A DNA stretch of 64,000 nt, taken from positions 55,799-119,798 of the forward strand of contig CATJOY010000047.1 in NCBI GenBank assembly GCA_949741925.1, given 5' to 3'. The notes beneath the pieces are model-generated. The model made no database searches. It had not been told where the DNA came from and saw only the letters and a list, made by a program, of their open reading frames with translations. The DNA comes from an uncultured Desulfovibrionaceae bacterium. GTDB lineage: Bacteria; Desulfobacterota; Desulfovibrionia; Desulfovibrionales; Desulfovibrionaceae. Position 1 is the first letter of the stretch. Each line of letters opens with the position of its first letter. Positions 39,074 through 48,378 of this stretch are shown piece by piece. Made by a program: the position numbers and the translations under genes.

Positions 39074-40264
39074 CTAATTCCGCAATGCTTTCCGTACTAT
39101 CGAAAGGGGATGGGCAGCGGGAAGGCCTGAACCATGGCGCATCTGGATGCGGCAGGTACCGCATTCGCTGAGGCCGACGGGGGCTTGGCTTTCTTTGAGG
39201 GCGCTGAAAAGCGGAGCCCCCACGTCCATACCAATGGTGTACTTGCCTTTTTTAAAACCATAACTGCCGGAGATGCCACAGCAGCCGGCATCGGCATCAA
39301 CAACCTCAAGCCCGGGGATGCGGCCGAGTAGGTCGAGGCCGGTTTTGCCCCGCCCCAGGGCGCGAAGGTGGCAGGGAGCATGGTAAACGTAGCGGCCTGA
39401 GGTTTTGGGGAGAGAGAGCTCGCCCCTGTCGAGCAGTTCAAGAATAAAGGAACAGGCTTCAAAGACGCAGGAGGCATAGCGGCCCAGCCCTTCTTCAGGG
39501 AAAAGGTCGTGGTATTCCTTTTGAAGCATTAAGGCGCAGCTGGGGCAGGCGGTGATGACCGGAATGCCCTTGCGGGCCCAGCGGGCGAGTTCCATGCTGT
39601 TGGCCCGGGCGTAATCAACGGCATCCGTGGCAAAACCTCCGGCGACGAGCGGCAGCCCGCAGCAGCGGAAGGATTCGGGCACACTGACGGAATATCCGGC
39701 CTTTTCCAAGATAGCGATAACGTCAAAGCCGACCTGAGGCTCATAATAGCGGATATAACAACCGGGAAAAAAGACAACCTGCTTGGAGGCGGCGGGCCTG
39801 TGCGCAAACAGGCGGCGGCGCTGCTTTAGAGGCGCAAAGGAGGGGAGCGGAGCGCGCCGATCGATGCCCATGAGATCCATAATGGCTCGAGAGAGGGGAT
39901 TTTTCATGCTGAAATTGACCAGCGAGGCCGGGAGGTACTCTGTCAGACGGCCCATGAGGTCGGCATGGCCGAGAAGCCAATCGCGGAAAGGTTGGGGATG
40001 CCTTTTGCAGTATTCAGCCCGGGCAAGCATGTTGAAGGTAGCCACGGGAACCCCTGAGGGGCAAGATATATCGCAGTTCTTGCAGTTGGAGCAGTATTCC
40101 AGGGAGGATTCATCCCCAAAACCCAGCAGACGGAACCGTTCATAGGCGGGACCGGTAAATTTGGGGCCCCGGAATTTGGGAGTAACGCGGGCGACGGGGC
40201 AGTGGGCCATGCAGATGGTGCAGGCGGTACAGTCATCGGGATTGTGCAGAGGCTTGGCGTCCAT
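39074..40264 (-). CDS. glpC: Anaerobic glycerol-3-phosphate dehydrogenase subunit C (GlpC-like)
   Basis: Membrane-associated iron-sulfur subunit passing electrons from GlpAB towards the quinone pool, 396 residues. Two [4Fe-4S] motifs are present near the N-terminus: CTACTICMAHCP and CSNCKNCDISCP. Two CCG (cysteine-rich) domains follow (CCGLPLVAGG and CCGISGSYG). The ATG at 40264 has GAGGTG upstream. It lies 7 bases from an unknown gene that separates it from the fused glpAB gene, so the three form one operon. A generic heterodisulfide-reductase-like role is the alternative, but context favours GlpC. Confidence 0.9.
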   Translation of the reverse strand: MDAKPLHNPDDCTACTICMAHCPVARVTPKFRGPKFTGPAYERFRLLGFGDESSLEYCSNCKNCDISCPSGVPVATFNMLARAEYCKRHPQPFRDWLLGHADLMGRLTEYLPASLVNFSMKNPLSRAIMDLMGIDRRAPLPSFAPLKQRRRLFAHRPAASKQVVFFPGCYIRYYEPQVGFDVIAILEKAGYSVSVPESFRCCGLPLVAGGFATDAVDYARANSMELARWARKGIPVITACPSCALMLQKEYHDLFPEEGLGRYASCVFEACSFILELLDRGELSLPKTSGRYVYHAPCHLRALGRGKTGLDLLGRIPGLEVVDADAGCCGISGSYGFKKGKYTIGMDVGAPLFSALKESQAPVGLSECGTCRIQMRHGSGLPAAHPLSIVRKALRN

Positions 40265-40271
40265 GGGCACC

Positions 40272-40715
40272 TCAATGGGGAATGAAGCGGTCTGAAAGAT
40301 CGCCGTAGCGTTTACCGGGAAATGATGCGCGCCATTCCTGGCGCAGGTCCTCAAAGTGTTTCATCATGGCCGCTTCATTGGGGAACAGGTCGCACAGCCG
40401 GAAGGCAAGATCCGGCGATACGGTTTCGCTGTCAATAATCTGCCTGAGGCTACGGTCATCCAGGGCGATGCAGGCATTGCGGAACCTGATGAAGTGTTCG
40501 AGCTGGAGCATACGTTCACATTTGGAATCCAGGCTCGCGGCAGCTTCACGTGTCAAGGCCATGATGGTGCTGTCCAAGCGATCACACAGTGGCTCAAGAG
40601 CGGGATGCACATCGGCGCGCAGGTCTTCCACCCCATCCGCGCCTGTGACGCTCAGGCTATCCAGTTCTTGGGCCAATTGGAAAACCTTTGAAGCGAGCTC
40701 GGTAAAGTCATTCAT
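40272..40715 (-). CDS. Unknown protein between glpAB and glpC
   Basis: Product of 147 residues starting MNDFTELASKVFQLAQEL, predicted almost wholly alpha-helical with no membrane segment. It contains only two cysteines in the C-terminal half and no motif I recognise. GGGAGT lies 6 bases before the ATG at 40715. It ends 7 bases before glpC and its start is 2 bases from the glpAB stop. This tight packing in a metabolic operon implies a related role, perhaps an accessory or assembly factor for the dehydrogenase; that is inference only. Confidence 0.75.
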   Translation of the reverse strand: MNDFTELASKVFQLAQELDSLSVTGADGVEDLRADVHPALEPLCDRLDSTIMALTREAAASLDSKCERMLQLEHFIRFRNACIALDDRSLRQIIDSETVSPDLAFRLCDLFPNEAAMMKHFEDLRQEWRASFPGKRYGDLSDRFIPH

Positions 40716-40717
40716 GG

Positions 40718-43705
40718 TTACTCCCGTGAGCCGGCGAACCAACCGGTGGCCAGGGCCACGCCGCTGCCGGATTTTTCGGTGGCAAAATCATATCCGGCCA
40801 GGCTCCGACCGGCGAAGCGCACATTTTCGTAGCATACGGTCCCATTGGGGGCGGTAGGCCGGAGTTCGCTGTCTACGGTCACGCCCATGGCGGCGAAAGG
40901 ATGGGGCGAGCGGCCGAAAAAGCGTCTGCACGACCATTCTTCGATGCGGGCGGGCATGGGCACAGGCAGCCCGAATATCGCTTCGCGGGCCTGGCCCGGG
41001 CCGGTTGTGACTCCGCCGCTGAACAGCCCCCCTGTGGCAATAATGTACTCTTTTGCGCGGTAGACGGTGTTTGTATCGCCGACAACTAAGCCGATGCATT
41101 GCCTTCCTTGGGTCAGGGCAGCGGTGACAGCGGCATTTTCTACAAGCGCAACATGCTGCCCGGCAAAGGAGGAACGCACGATGGCCCGGAGCCGCAATCC
41201 CGTGACCGAGGGCGGCGGACAAAAGAGTTCCAGGATATTTTTGCCGGTCGCCTGTTCCAGCCGTTGGTGCAGATTGGCGTTGACACGGGTGCCGAGAACG
41301 GCGGGGATAAGCACGGTTTCGTGTCTGCCGGCGGCCTGGCTGAGGGCCTGGCTGAGCCAGGCGAAGCCCTGGGGCGTATCCATGAACAGGGCCATATCCA
41401 AGGCGGTGCCGTCCCGCACGCCATGTTCGGAGGGGTGAAAGGGGTTGGGCATCTGCGCGGCAAGGCCCTGTTTGCCTTCCATGGCCGGATGGCTCAGGAG
41501 CCCCGCCAGCACCAGTTGGGAGGAAAAATCCTTGAGGCCGCTGATGCCGAGAACAGCAAAGGACTGTGCCGCCTTGAGGGGGTGCGGGTCCATATCCGGA
41601 TGGGTCAGCCAGACAGGTTTTAAGGTGCCGGCTGCCGTGGGCAGCCAGGCGTTGCCTTCTGCGTGCGTTCCGGCTTCAAGTAAGGGCTGGCCGGCTTCAG
41701 CCGCCAGGGTTTTGATGAATTCCAGGGCGTTGTGGATAACCTCGGGACCAAGCAACCGGTAGGGGTGGTTCGGCGGCAGCTCCTTGATTGCGGCAAAGGG
41801 GTCTCCCTGCACGGGGCGGCCGTTCAGGTAGCCCAAAAGATCGATGGTTCCTCCGCCGATGGCCAACGCCCCGGCCCCCTTACTGATGATGAGCACGCTT
41901 TTTCCCTTGCGGGCCGCGGCGGCGGCTGCAATGAGACCGGCGAAACCAGCACCGACGATGATGCAGTCATATTCTTTGCCCGGGGTGGGAACGGTTGCGG
42001 CGGCGGGCGCTTCCAGCGGCGGCAGAGGAAGAGCGTCGAGACCGGGGGTTAGCGCCGGCCCGTTGTCGGAGGGACAGACCGGGGGGGCGGGTAGTTCGCA
42101 GCCCGGCGCATCGCAATCGCCGTCAATATTTAGGGTGGCCCCGTAAATGCCGCGCTCCAGCTCAACCTCACGGAGCTGGTTGCCCCAGAGAAGTGGACGG
42201 ATACCGTGCCAACGTTCCTCAAGAAAGCGTTGCAGCAGTTGTTGGGGGGTACTTTGAGGGAGAAAGCCGTTTTCAGCGATGGCTCCGGTGGCCCTGAGGG
42301 CGCAGAAGCCGGCCTGACAGGTTCCCATACCGAGGCGGGTACGGCGGCGTATATCGCCCAGGCTGTGGCTTGTCGATCTGGAGGCCGCCAGCTCGAACTC
42401 GGCCAGGGTGACCAGCTCGCATTCGCAGAGCAGGAGACGTTTCCAGGGAGATTGTTCGGCCTTGGATACGGCCTCTTCCAGATCGTAGCCCAAACGGGCC
42501 ACGGCAAGGTCAAGCCCGGCCGGAGGGAAAAAACGGCTGGCTCGGGCGAGCAGGTCGGGCGCAGGGGTGGGAACGATGGGCTCTTCCGCTGTGCGGCAGG
42601 GCGTCTGCACGCCCAGGATCGCGCAGACATGATCGCAGGTTTTTTCGGCCATCAGTCTGAAGGAGGTGAATTTGCCGCCGGTGATGGAGACCATGCCGGA
42701 GAGGCCGTCGTTCTCGTGGTCGATGATGACGAAATTGCGGGTGGCCGAGCGTCCTGTGGAAGCATCAGGGGAGTAGAGGGGACGGGTGCCCGCAAAGGCG
42801 CGCAGGATCCGATACGCGCGCAGATGCGGGAAGAGAACCTCGCCAAGGGTCAGAAGCTCCAACACTTCCCCGCTGGTAGGGATGGTATCGTCTGCCCGAT
42901 CCGTGGGAATGGAGGTAGTGCCCAGAATGGTAATGGAGCCGTGGGGCACGAAGATATCCCCATCCCCGGCCGGGTGCAGACGGTTGATAACCCGTTCGGT
43001 AAAACGGTGGTTAAAGGCCAGGAGGGTGCCCCGGTCCGGACTGACGTTGACCTCGATGCCCGCCAGCCTGCTGACCTCTCCGGCCCAGGAGCCGGTGGCA
43101 TTAATGACGAAATCGCAGGCGATATCTTCACTTTCCCCGGTCTGCGTGTGCAGAACTCGGACCCCCCGAACCCGTCCATTGGAAGTGGCAATTTGGGTTA
43201 CCCGAGAGTACGTCATGGCGTCGCCTCCGTAGCGGCGGGCAGACATAACGTTGTGCCAGACCAGCCGGAAGCCATCCACGGCGGCATCAGGAACCCGGTA
43301 GACCGAGACTGCATCGGGGGTGAGGTTGCGTTCTCGGCGTCGCGCTTCGGCCACCGGAATGTGCTCTATGGGGATACCGCAGGCAACGCAGGCTCCGGCC
43401 CAGATCTTTTCAAAGGCTGGATCATCATCGCGGGTACGCACGAAGTAACCCTCGGTATCTTCAACGCAATAGCCGCCGATACGCCGCAGGACAGCGTTTT
43501 CGGCAATGCATTCCCGGGCTGCCTCCGGATCCTTGGGGGCATAGCGGGCCCCGGAGTGCAGCAGGCCATGGAAACGGGAGCTTGTGCCCGAGGCCAAATC
43601 CCCTTGTTCCAGCAAGAGACAGCGAATGCCGCGCATGGCCAGGTCACGCAGAATGCCCGTTCCCGTGGCCCCGCCGCCGATAACTACAACTGTTGTCTTT
43701 CGCAT
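40718..43705 (-). CDS. Fused anaerobic glycerol-3-phosphate dehydrogenase GlpA-GlpB
   Basis: Product of 995 residues that joins two normally separate subunits. Residues 1 to about 530 match GlpA: FAD Rossmann motif VVVIGGGATGTG at residue 5 and a C-terminal BFD-like domain with CEC and GTCQAGFC likely binding [2Fe-2S]. A proline/alanine-rich linker (about 535-575) follows. From 577 a second Rossmann motif IIVGAGFAGLIAAAAA begins the GlpB-like half (about 419 residues). No stop or frameshift occurs at the junction. The ATG at 43705 directly precedes the first motif with CGAGG upstream. The enzyme would oxidise glycerol-3-phosphate to DHAP. Confidence 0.92.
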   Translation of the reverse strand: MRKTTVVVIGGGATGTGILRDLAMRGIRCLLLEQGDLASGTSSRFHGLLHSGARYAPKDPEAARECIAENAVLRRIGGYCVEDTEGYFVRTRDDDPAFEKIWAGACVACGIPIEHIPVAEARRRERNLTPDAVSVYRVPDAAVDGFRLVWHNVMSARRYGGDAMTYSRVTQIATSNGRVRGVRVLHTQTGESEDIACDFVINATGSWAGEVSRLAGIEVNVSPDRGTLLAFNHRFTERVINRLHPAGDGDIFVPHGSITILGTTSIPTDRADDTIPTSGEVLELLTLGEVLFPHLRAYRILRAFAGTRPLYSPDASTGRSATRNFVIIDHENDGLSGMVSITGGKFTSFRLMAEKTCDHVCAILGVQTPCRTAEEPIVPTPAPDLLARASRFFPPAGLDLAVARLGYDLEEAVSKAEQSPWKRLLLCECELVTLAEFELAASRSTSHSLGDIRRRTRLGMGTCQAGFCALRATGAIAENGFLPQSTPQQLLQRFLEERWHGIRPLLWGNQLREVELERGIYGATLNIDGDCDAPGCELPAPPVCPSDNGPALTPGLDALPLPPLEAPAAATVPTPGKEYDCIIVGAGFAGLIAAAAAARKGKSVLIISKGAGALAIGGGTIDLLGYLNGRPVQGDPFAAIKELPPNHPYRLLGPEVIHNALEFIKTLAAEAGQPLLEAGTHAEGNAWLPTAAGTLKPVWLTHPDMDPHPLKAAQSFAVLGISGLKDFSSQLVLAGLLSHPAMEGKQGLAAQMPNPFHPSEHGVRDGTALDMALFMDTPQGFAWLSQALSQAAGRHETVLIPAVLGTRVNANLHQRLEQATGKNILELFCPPPSVTGLRLRAIVRSSFAGQHVALVENAAVTAALTQGRQCIGLVVGDTNTVYRAKEYIIATGGLFSGGVTTGPGQAREAIFGLPVPMPARIEEWSCRRFFGRSPHPFAAMGVTVDSELRPTAPNGTVCYENVRFAGRSLAGYDFATEKSGSGVALATGWFAGSRE

Positions 43706-44135
43706 GCCGACCTCGAGCAGAGTAATGTAAAAACGTTTCCCGGAGCTTGATGACGACGCCCCTCGGCGCCGTCCGAGCAGTGGGGTACATAGGGCAGCGC
43801 TCATCTTTACGCCGCCGTGGCGTGATGCGTATTCGCCTTGCAGGGCCGGGATTCGCCGCCCGGCGTTCGGGGCAAAACGGACGCCGTACAGTTTTTCATG
43901 CCCGGTTTTGGCGGTAATTTCCAGTCTTATATCAGCATCTCGGGCGGCTTGCGCCAAGCGGGCTAGCAAAACCTCATGCCTCTTCTCAGCAGCCCGTAAA
44001 TGCCCGCCACGCTCCTACAGGATAGAAGAACGAACCTCCTGTGCCCCTTGTAATCACCAGGGGAATTATTTCCCCTGGTGGCGGCCGGGACGTTGCCCCG
44101 GCCGCAGGAGGTATCCGGAATACCTCGAGCTCTTC
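43706..44135. other. Intergenic region between glpAB and the AsmA gene
   Basis: 430 bases. The glpAB frame stays open upstream to 43969 without family similarity. A perfect palindrome (44055-44080) lies near the right side. No promoter was identified with certainty for the glp operon. Confidence 0.4.
44055..44080. repeat. Short intergenic palindrome, copy 2
   Basis: Perfect 10-bp stem CACCAGGGGA / TCCCCTGGTG around ATTATT, without a T-run. It is the best-formed of a set of similar palindromes (26363-26386, 55056-55080). It lies 56 bases downstream of the minus-strand AsmA gene stop. Confidence 0.55.
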
Positions 44136-45902
44136 TTAGCTTCCGGTATCCAGGGAATAGGTTGGGGAGAAGAGCGGACCGGTGATTCGGGCCGGAATAT
44201 TCGGAAGATCCGGCAGGCGCATTGTCAGCCTCCAGTCAAGCTCCCCTTCCGCAAAGCGTAGGTTTCCCGCGCCGTTGGCCGTCAGTGGAGATGCCTTCAG
44301 GCGCAAATCATCGCTGGCGGCAACGCCTTGGTCGATCTGCCATGTCCCGGTCAGGGATTCGATGAGCAGCGGCCTGGTGAGGGCGGGCAGGTCAGGGACG
44401 CCCTCGGGAATGATAGCCAGGGAGGGGATAAACCCGTTGGATATGGTCAGGGAGAGATCACCGGCCAAGGTCGGCGCAAGGTGGTTCCAAAGAAGGCCTT
44501 GGCCGTTCAGGTTCCAGGTGAGGCTCAGGCGACCGGGCATGATCTTCAGGCCGGAGGCCGGAGCAAAGGCGGCCACGGCCTCTGGCAGACGCATGTTTTC
44601 CGCCGTGCCGTTGCTTTTGAGAAGAGGCCGATCTTCCTTGGTTTCGAGGGCTGCCCGGAGGGTAAGTGTACCGCCGGCAAAGGAAGCCTTGAAAGGGAAA
44701 AGTTCCAGCCGTCCTTGACCGGCTGTCAGCCCGGCCTTGATCTGCTCCAGGCGGAAGGCGCCCGCCGTCAGAGAACCGACGGCTATATCCAGGGAAAGAT
44801 CCCAGGTTTCCAGCCAGCTCTTCAGACGGCGAAAAAGTTTTTTTTCCCGTTGTTCCGCCAGACGTTCGGCCTCCCGGCGTTCAGCACGCGAGAGAACCGG
44901 GGGGGGCAGGCCGTAATCCGGCTCGGCGGATGGCTTGCCCGCCGAGGAGAGAAATCCGTTCAGGGTGAGCGTATCGGCGGTCAGGCTGCCTGAAAAGGCG
45001 GGGATGTTTCGTTCCGCGCCGGGCAGCGCAATAAGACCTTCAGCCTGAAACGCGGCTCCGGCGATGATTCCTCCGAAGGAAACAGGCAGATCAAGGGAAC
45101 CCGAGGCAAAAGGCGTGGCCGTCCCCTCCAGGGAGAAGGGCCGCCGGTCTCCATCTTCACCCAGGGTAAAGGTTCCCTGGAGGACGATATCCATTTGTTC
45201 GCCGGGGGAGAAATTGTTGAGTGAAGCCAAGGGCAGTTCGGCTGTCACCACTTCGTCGCTGCCGTGATCGCGGTAGCTGATGCGGGTATTGCGGAAACCC
45301 AAGGCCGTAATGTGGAACGTATCAAGAGAGAGGGGCAGGGCAGGCAATATTCCGGTTGGAGAGGGCTCGAGCGGGAGAGCGGCTCCATCATTGCCGAGTG
45401 GGGTGATCTGTAAGCTGTTCGCTGTGGTCTCTACCGCTTTTTCGAGAGGCGTATGGGCAAGAATGCCGCGGACACTGCCATCTGTGGCCCTGGTCAGGGC
45501 GGGCGAAGGCAGCTTCCAGTTGGCTTTGCCCTCGCTGTTTCGGACCAGCTTGAGCTCTGTATCTTCCAGGAGCAGCGCGGCAATGACCACATCGCCGCGC
45601 AGGAGGGGCCCCAGGGCCACCCGTCCGCTGATTTTTCCAATACGGATAAAGGGAGCGTTGCCAAAGGCAGGGCTCTCCTCCAGGATTACCGGCCCCGTCT
45701 CCACCTGGATGGAGGGGAAAAGCGAGAGGCTGATGTCGCCATCCAGCCGAAGTGTTTTCCCGGTAACCCGATAGGCGTAATCGGCCAGGTAGGGCTTGAG
45801 GTCTCCCGGCTTGAAAAACAGGGCAGCGGCAATGGCCAAACAGAGACCGGTCAGGATGAGCAGCAGAGCGCAAACTGTGAGTAAGCGGAAAAAACGCCCC
45901 AT
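44136..45902 (-). CDS. AsmA-family protein
   Basis: Product of 588 residues: an N-terminal membrane anchor (about residues 5-28) followed by a long beta-rich periplasmic region of the AsmA type (YRVTGKTLRLDGDISLSLFPSIQVETG near 40-65 is the AsmA_N hallmark). A basic helical insertion (SRAERREAERLAEQREKKLF) lies near 345. The C-terminal half has the AsmA-like blocks IESLTGTWQIDQGV and GAGNLRFAEGELDW. Family members are thought to help lipid transport between membranes. The ATG at 45902 has GGAGAT upstream. Confidence 0.85.
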   Translation of the reverse strand: MGRFFRLLTVCALLLILTGLCLAIAAALFFKPGDLKPYLADYAYRVTGKTLRLDGDISLSLFPSIQVETGPVILEESPAFGNAPFIRIGKISGRVALGPLLRGDVVIAALLLEDTELKLVRNSEGKANWKLPSPALTRATDGSVRGILAHTPLEKAVETTANSLQITPLGNDGAALPLEPSPTGILPALPLSLDTFHITALGFRNTRISYRDHGSDEVVTAELPLASLNNFSPGEQMDIVLQGTFTLGEDGDRRPFSLEGTATPFASGSLDLPVSFGGIIAGAAFQAEGLIALPGAERNIPAFSGSLTADTLTLNGFLSSAGKPSAEPDYGLPPPVLSRAERREAERLAEQREKKLFRRLKSWLETWDLSLDIAVGSLTAGAFRLEQIKAGLTAGQGRLELFPFKASFAGGTLTLRAALETKEDRPLLKSNGTAENMRLPEAVAAFAPASGLKIMPGRLSLTWNLNGQGLLWNHLAPTLAGDLSLTISNGFIPSLAIIPEGVPDLPALTRPLLIESLTGTWQIDQGVAASDDLRLKASPLTANGAGNLRFAEGELDWRLTMRLPDLPNIPARITGPLFSPTYSLDTGS

Positions 45903-46276
45903 CGGTATCTCCGGATAATCTGACAGTAGAGTGCGCACAGCGACGCGCTCTATCCCAGCCTACAGCAAAAGTTTGGAGGAGGCTACAGGTATATATCCGG
46001 GGTGGGGGGCTTATGAAAAAATTGAGAAGTGAAAATGAAAAATGGAGAACCGGGAAGCATTCTCCGAATGCCTCGTCCAATTCTCCATTCCCAATGCATA
46101 TCTACCCCGGTAGGAGACGTTCTCCGCCGGATACGGCTCCTTCCGGCCATATCGGGCATGTTCGTCTGTTCGATCCCCCGGCCCTTTGCCAATCGCCAGA
46201 CCGGGGGATCGTATGGGGAGGGGAGGTTGGTGTTACGGCAGAGGAAGGCGGTATACGCCACCGTACCGCAACAATC
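45903..46276. other. Intergenic region between AsmA and TPR genes
   Basis: About 370 bases between the AsmA start and the TPR gene stop, both on the minus strand. I see nothing recognisable: no terminator with a clear T-run and no ORF with family features. Confidence 0.35.
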
Positions 46277-46837
46277 TTACGCCGCGAAACGGGCGTAAAG
46301 TTCCTGGGCGCTTTCATTTTCAGGGTTCATGCCCAGCAGGGTTTCAAGCTGCCCTTTAGCTTCGGCGTCGCGCCCGAGGGCAGTCAAACAACCGGCCAGC
46401 GTATAGCGAAGCGATTCGTTATCTGAAACACCCAGAGCATTTTCCAAATGGGGCACAACCTCAGCCAGGCGCTGGAGGAAGTAGCCTTCTTGCACCAGAC
46501 CGTTGATAGCAAACATGTTGACCGGATTTTCCCCGAGCGCCATGGCGAAATGACCGAACGCCTCTTCGTGCATGCCCTTTTCCAGTTCCACCAAGGCCAG
46601 CCCGGCATATGCTTTATCCGAAGGAGCCAGGGCGGCTGCTTTGGCGTAGAGATCCATGGCCTTTTCCAGCTCGCCATGCTGTACGGCGATAGTGGCCAGG
46701 CCCAGTTGCGGCTCGGCGTTTTCAGGAGCGGCCTCTGCGGCTTTCCGGTAGTATTCGGCCGCTTTGTCAAATTCGCCCATGAACAGATAGCATTCGCCTA
46801 ATTCCTTATTGATTTCATAATCGATATGCGCACTCAT
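46277..46837 (-). CDS. Tetratricopeptide-repeat protein
   Basis: Product of 186 residues composed mostly of tetratricopeptide repeats. ELGECYLFMGEFDKAAEYYRKA, given by position about 10-31, begins repeat 1, followed by GLATIAVQHGELEKAMDLYAKA and a third helix pair from about 79, and further degenerate units to the end. No signal peptide, so it is cytosolic. The ATG at 46837 follows GGGAGGGG. It is divergent from the flagellar operon. The partner is unknown. Confidence 0.85.
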   Translation of the reverse strand: MSAHIDYEINKELGECYLFMGEFDKAAEYYRKAAEAAPENAEPQLGLATIAVQHGELEKAMDLYAKAAALAPSDKAYAGLALVELEKGMHEEAFGHFAMALGENPVNMFAINGLVQEGYFLQRLAEVVPHLENALGVSDNESLRYTLAGCLTALGRDAEAKGQLETLLGMNPENESAQELYARFAA

Positions 46838-47010
46838 AAGCCCCTCCCACGGGTATTCTTTATTAGCAGTACAAGACGTTGTTTTTCCGGCGCAAACGCC
46901 GTGTGCAGAGGATAAAGCAAGGTGTGTGCCAACGCGCTTCGCGCCGGAATTCCGGCGCAGCATTTGTCTCTTCTGGTAAAAATATTAAATATATCAATAT
47001 GATATAAGAT

Positions 47011-47026
47011 TGGAACAGCTTTTGCT
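47011..47026 (+). promoter_or_regulatory. Sigma54-type promoter of the flgB operon
   Basis: TGGAACAGCTTTTGCT shows the -24 GG and -12 GC elements with the exact 10-base spacing between them, close to the TGGCAC-N5-TTGC consensus. An A/T-rich tract lies directly upstream. It is 65 bases before the flgB start. No adjacent activator gene is in the window. Confidence 0.7.
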
Positions 47027-47090
47027 TGAGGGAATGCATCACGGGCGGCAAGTTTTTCCTGCGGCCCGCACCGAGAAGGAGGAAGACTGC

Positions 47091-47501
47091 ATGAAAAGCC
47101 TGTTTGAAAGCCATGTAAACTTGCTCGGCAAGGTCATGGATATGCAGCTTCAGCGTCAGAATGTTGTCATGAGCAACGTTGCCAACCTCAAGACCCCCGG
47201 CTACAAGGCCCGGACCCTGGAATTTGAGGATGAATTGCAAGCGGCGCTGGGGCTCAACCTCAGAGGCAAACTCAGCCGCACCGACGAGCGACATCTGCCC
47301 GCCGGGTTTGATCCCGAAGGGTTCAGCCCCGAATGGAATAAAGCTTTTAAGCCCCGGGTTGTCCACGGCGAGGATCGGGTGGATATAGATAAGGAAATGG
47401 CCACTATGGCCAAGGCATCCCTGCATTACAGCGCGCTTTCTACCGTGCTCAAAAGTAATTTCGACGGTCTGCGCGCCATAATTCAAGAAGGACAAAAGTA
47501 A
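47091..47501 (+). CDS. flgB: Flagellar basal-body rod protein FlgB
   Basis: Proximal rod protein of the flagellum, 136 residues. The ATG at 47091 has a strong AAGGAGGAAG site; the in-frame start at 47010 overlaps the sigma54 promoter and is rejected. The rod-protein N-terminal motif is present (QRQNVVMSNVANLKTPGYKA). It is first in flgB-flgC-fliE-fliF-fliG-fliH-fliI and overlaps flgC by one base (TAATG). Confidence 0.93.
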   Translation: MKSLFESHVNLLGKVMDMQLQRQNVVMSNVANLKTPGYKARTLEFEDELQAALGLNLRGKLSRTDERHLPAGFDPEGFSPEWNKAFKPRVVHGEDRVDIDKEMATMAKASLHYSALSTVLKSNFDGLRAIIQEGQK

Positions 47502-47938
47502 TGGACTTCATGACAGCGCTTGATATCGGGGCTTCCGCTTTGTCTGCGGAACGCACACATCTGAATATAATTTCGATGAACCTGGCCAACGTGAAAACTA
47601 CGCGCACTCCTGAAGGCGGACCGTATCGCAGAAAGAGTGTGACCTTTGCGGCCACGGGAGTGGATTCTCCCTTTTCCAAAACCATGCAAAGCGCTCTGGG
47701 CAAAGAGTTGCGGGGTGTGCGCGTTGAAAATATTGCCATCGACAAGCGACCGCTGAAGATGGTGTACGAGCCCGGGCATCCGGACGCCAATGAAGAGGGC
47801 TATGTAGCCTACCCGGATATCAATGTGGTTGAGGAAATGGCGAACATGATGACGGCGCAACGCGGCTATGAAGCGAACGTCACCAGTATAGACACCATTA
47901 AAGCCATGTACGCCAAAGCCTTGGAAATCGGCCGCTGA
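47501..47938 (+). CDS. flgC: Flagellar basal-body rod protein FlgC
   Basis: Rod protein of 145 residues. It has the Flg_bb_rod N-terminus (ALDIGASALSAERTHLNIIS, then MNLANVKTTRTPEGGPYRR) and the C-terminal block YPDINVVEEMANMMTAQRGYEANV, which is diagnostic for FlgC. It begins on the last base of the flgB stop codon. Confidence 0.96.
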   Translation: MDFMTALDIGASALSAERTHLNIISMNLANVKTTRTPEGGPYRRKSVTFAATGVDSPFSKTMQSALGKELRGVRVENIAIDKRPLKMVYEPGHPDANEEGYVAYPDINVVEEMANMMTAQRGYEANVTSIDTIKAMYAKALEIGR

Positions 47939-48012
47939 TCCGGCCGGGTAGAAACAATAAAAATTTTATTACTCTTTGAATAAAGAATTTAATGACGAGA
48001 GGGGATAGCATC

Positions 48013-48342
48013 ATGAGTATTCAAGCAATTAATGGAATCCGCGCCTATACCAATGCCTTGACCAACTTCACCAAGGCTGAGCAAAAGATGAAGGACTCCG
48101 CCCCGGCGGAGAAGCCGAGCAGCACCCCCTTTACTGAAACCGTGCGTTCCTCCCTGGGTAAGGTGAATGATTTGCAGCAGCAAAAGAACAGCATGATTCA
48201 ATCCTTTGCCTCCGGGGAAATTCAGAATGTGCACGAATTGATGATCAGCCTGCAAAAGGCAAGTCTGGCCGTGAACATGACGGCGGCTGTAAGAAACAAG
48301 GTGATGGAAGCCTACAGAGAACTTTCCAGAATTCAATTCTAA
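48013..48342 (+). CDS. fliE: Flagellar hook-basal body complex protein FliE
   Basis: Small adaptor between the MS ring and the rod, 109 residues. Ends in the FliE signature (EIQNVHELMISLQKASLAV, then RNKVMEAYRELSRIQF). The ATG at 48013 has GAGAGGGGA upstream; an in-frame ATG at 47992 adds 7 residues and is less likely. Confidence 0.95.
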   Translation: MSIQAINGIRAYTNALTNFTKAEQKMKDSAPAEKPSSTPFTETVRSSLGKVNDLQQQKNSMIQSFASGEIQNVHELMISLQKASLAVNMTAAVRNKVMEAYRELSRIQF

Positions 48343-48378
48343 AGAACGTAATCTTACCAAGCATAGCGGAGCATTGAC

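Noticed and set aside
42206..43750. Plus-strand open frame of 514 codons
   Set aside because: Antisense shadow of the fused glpAB gene; no family features.
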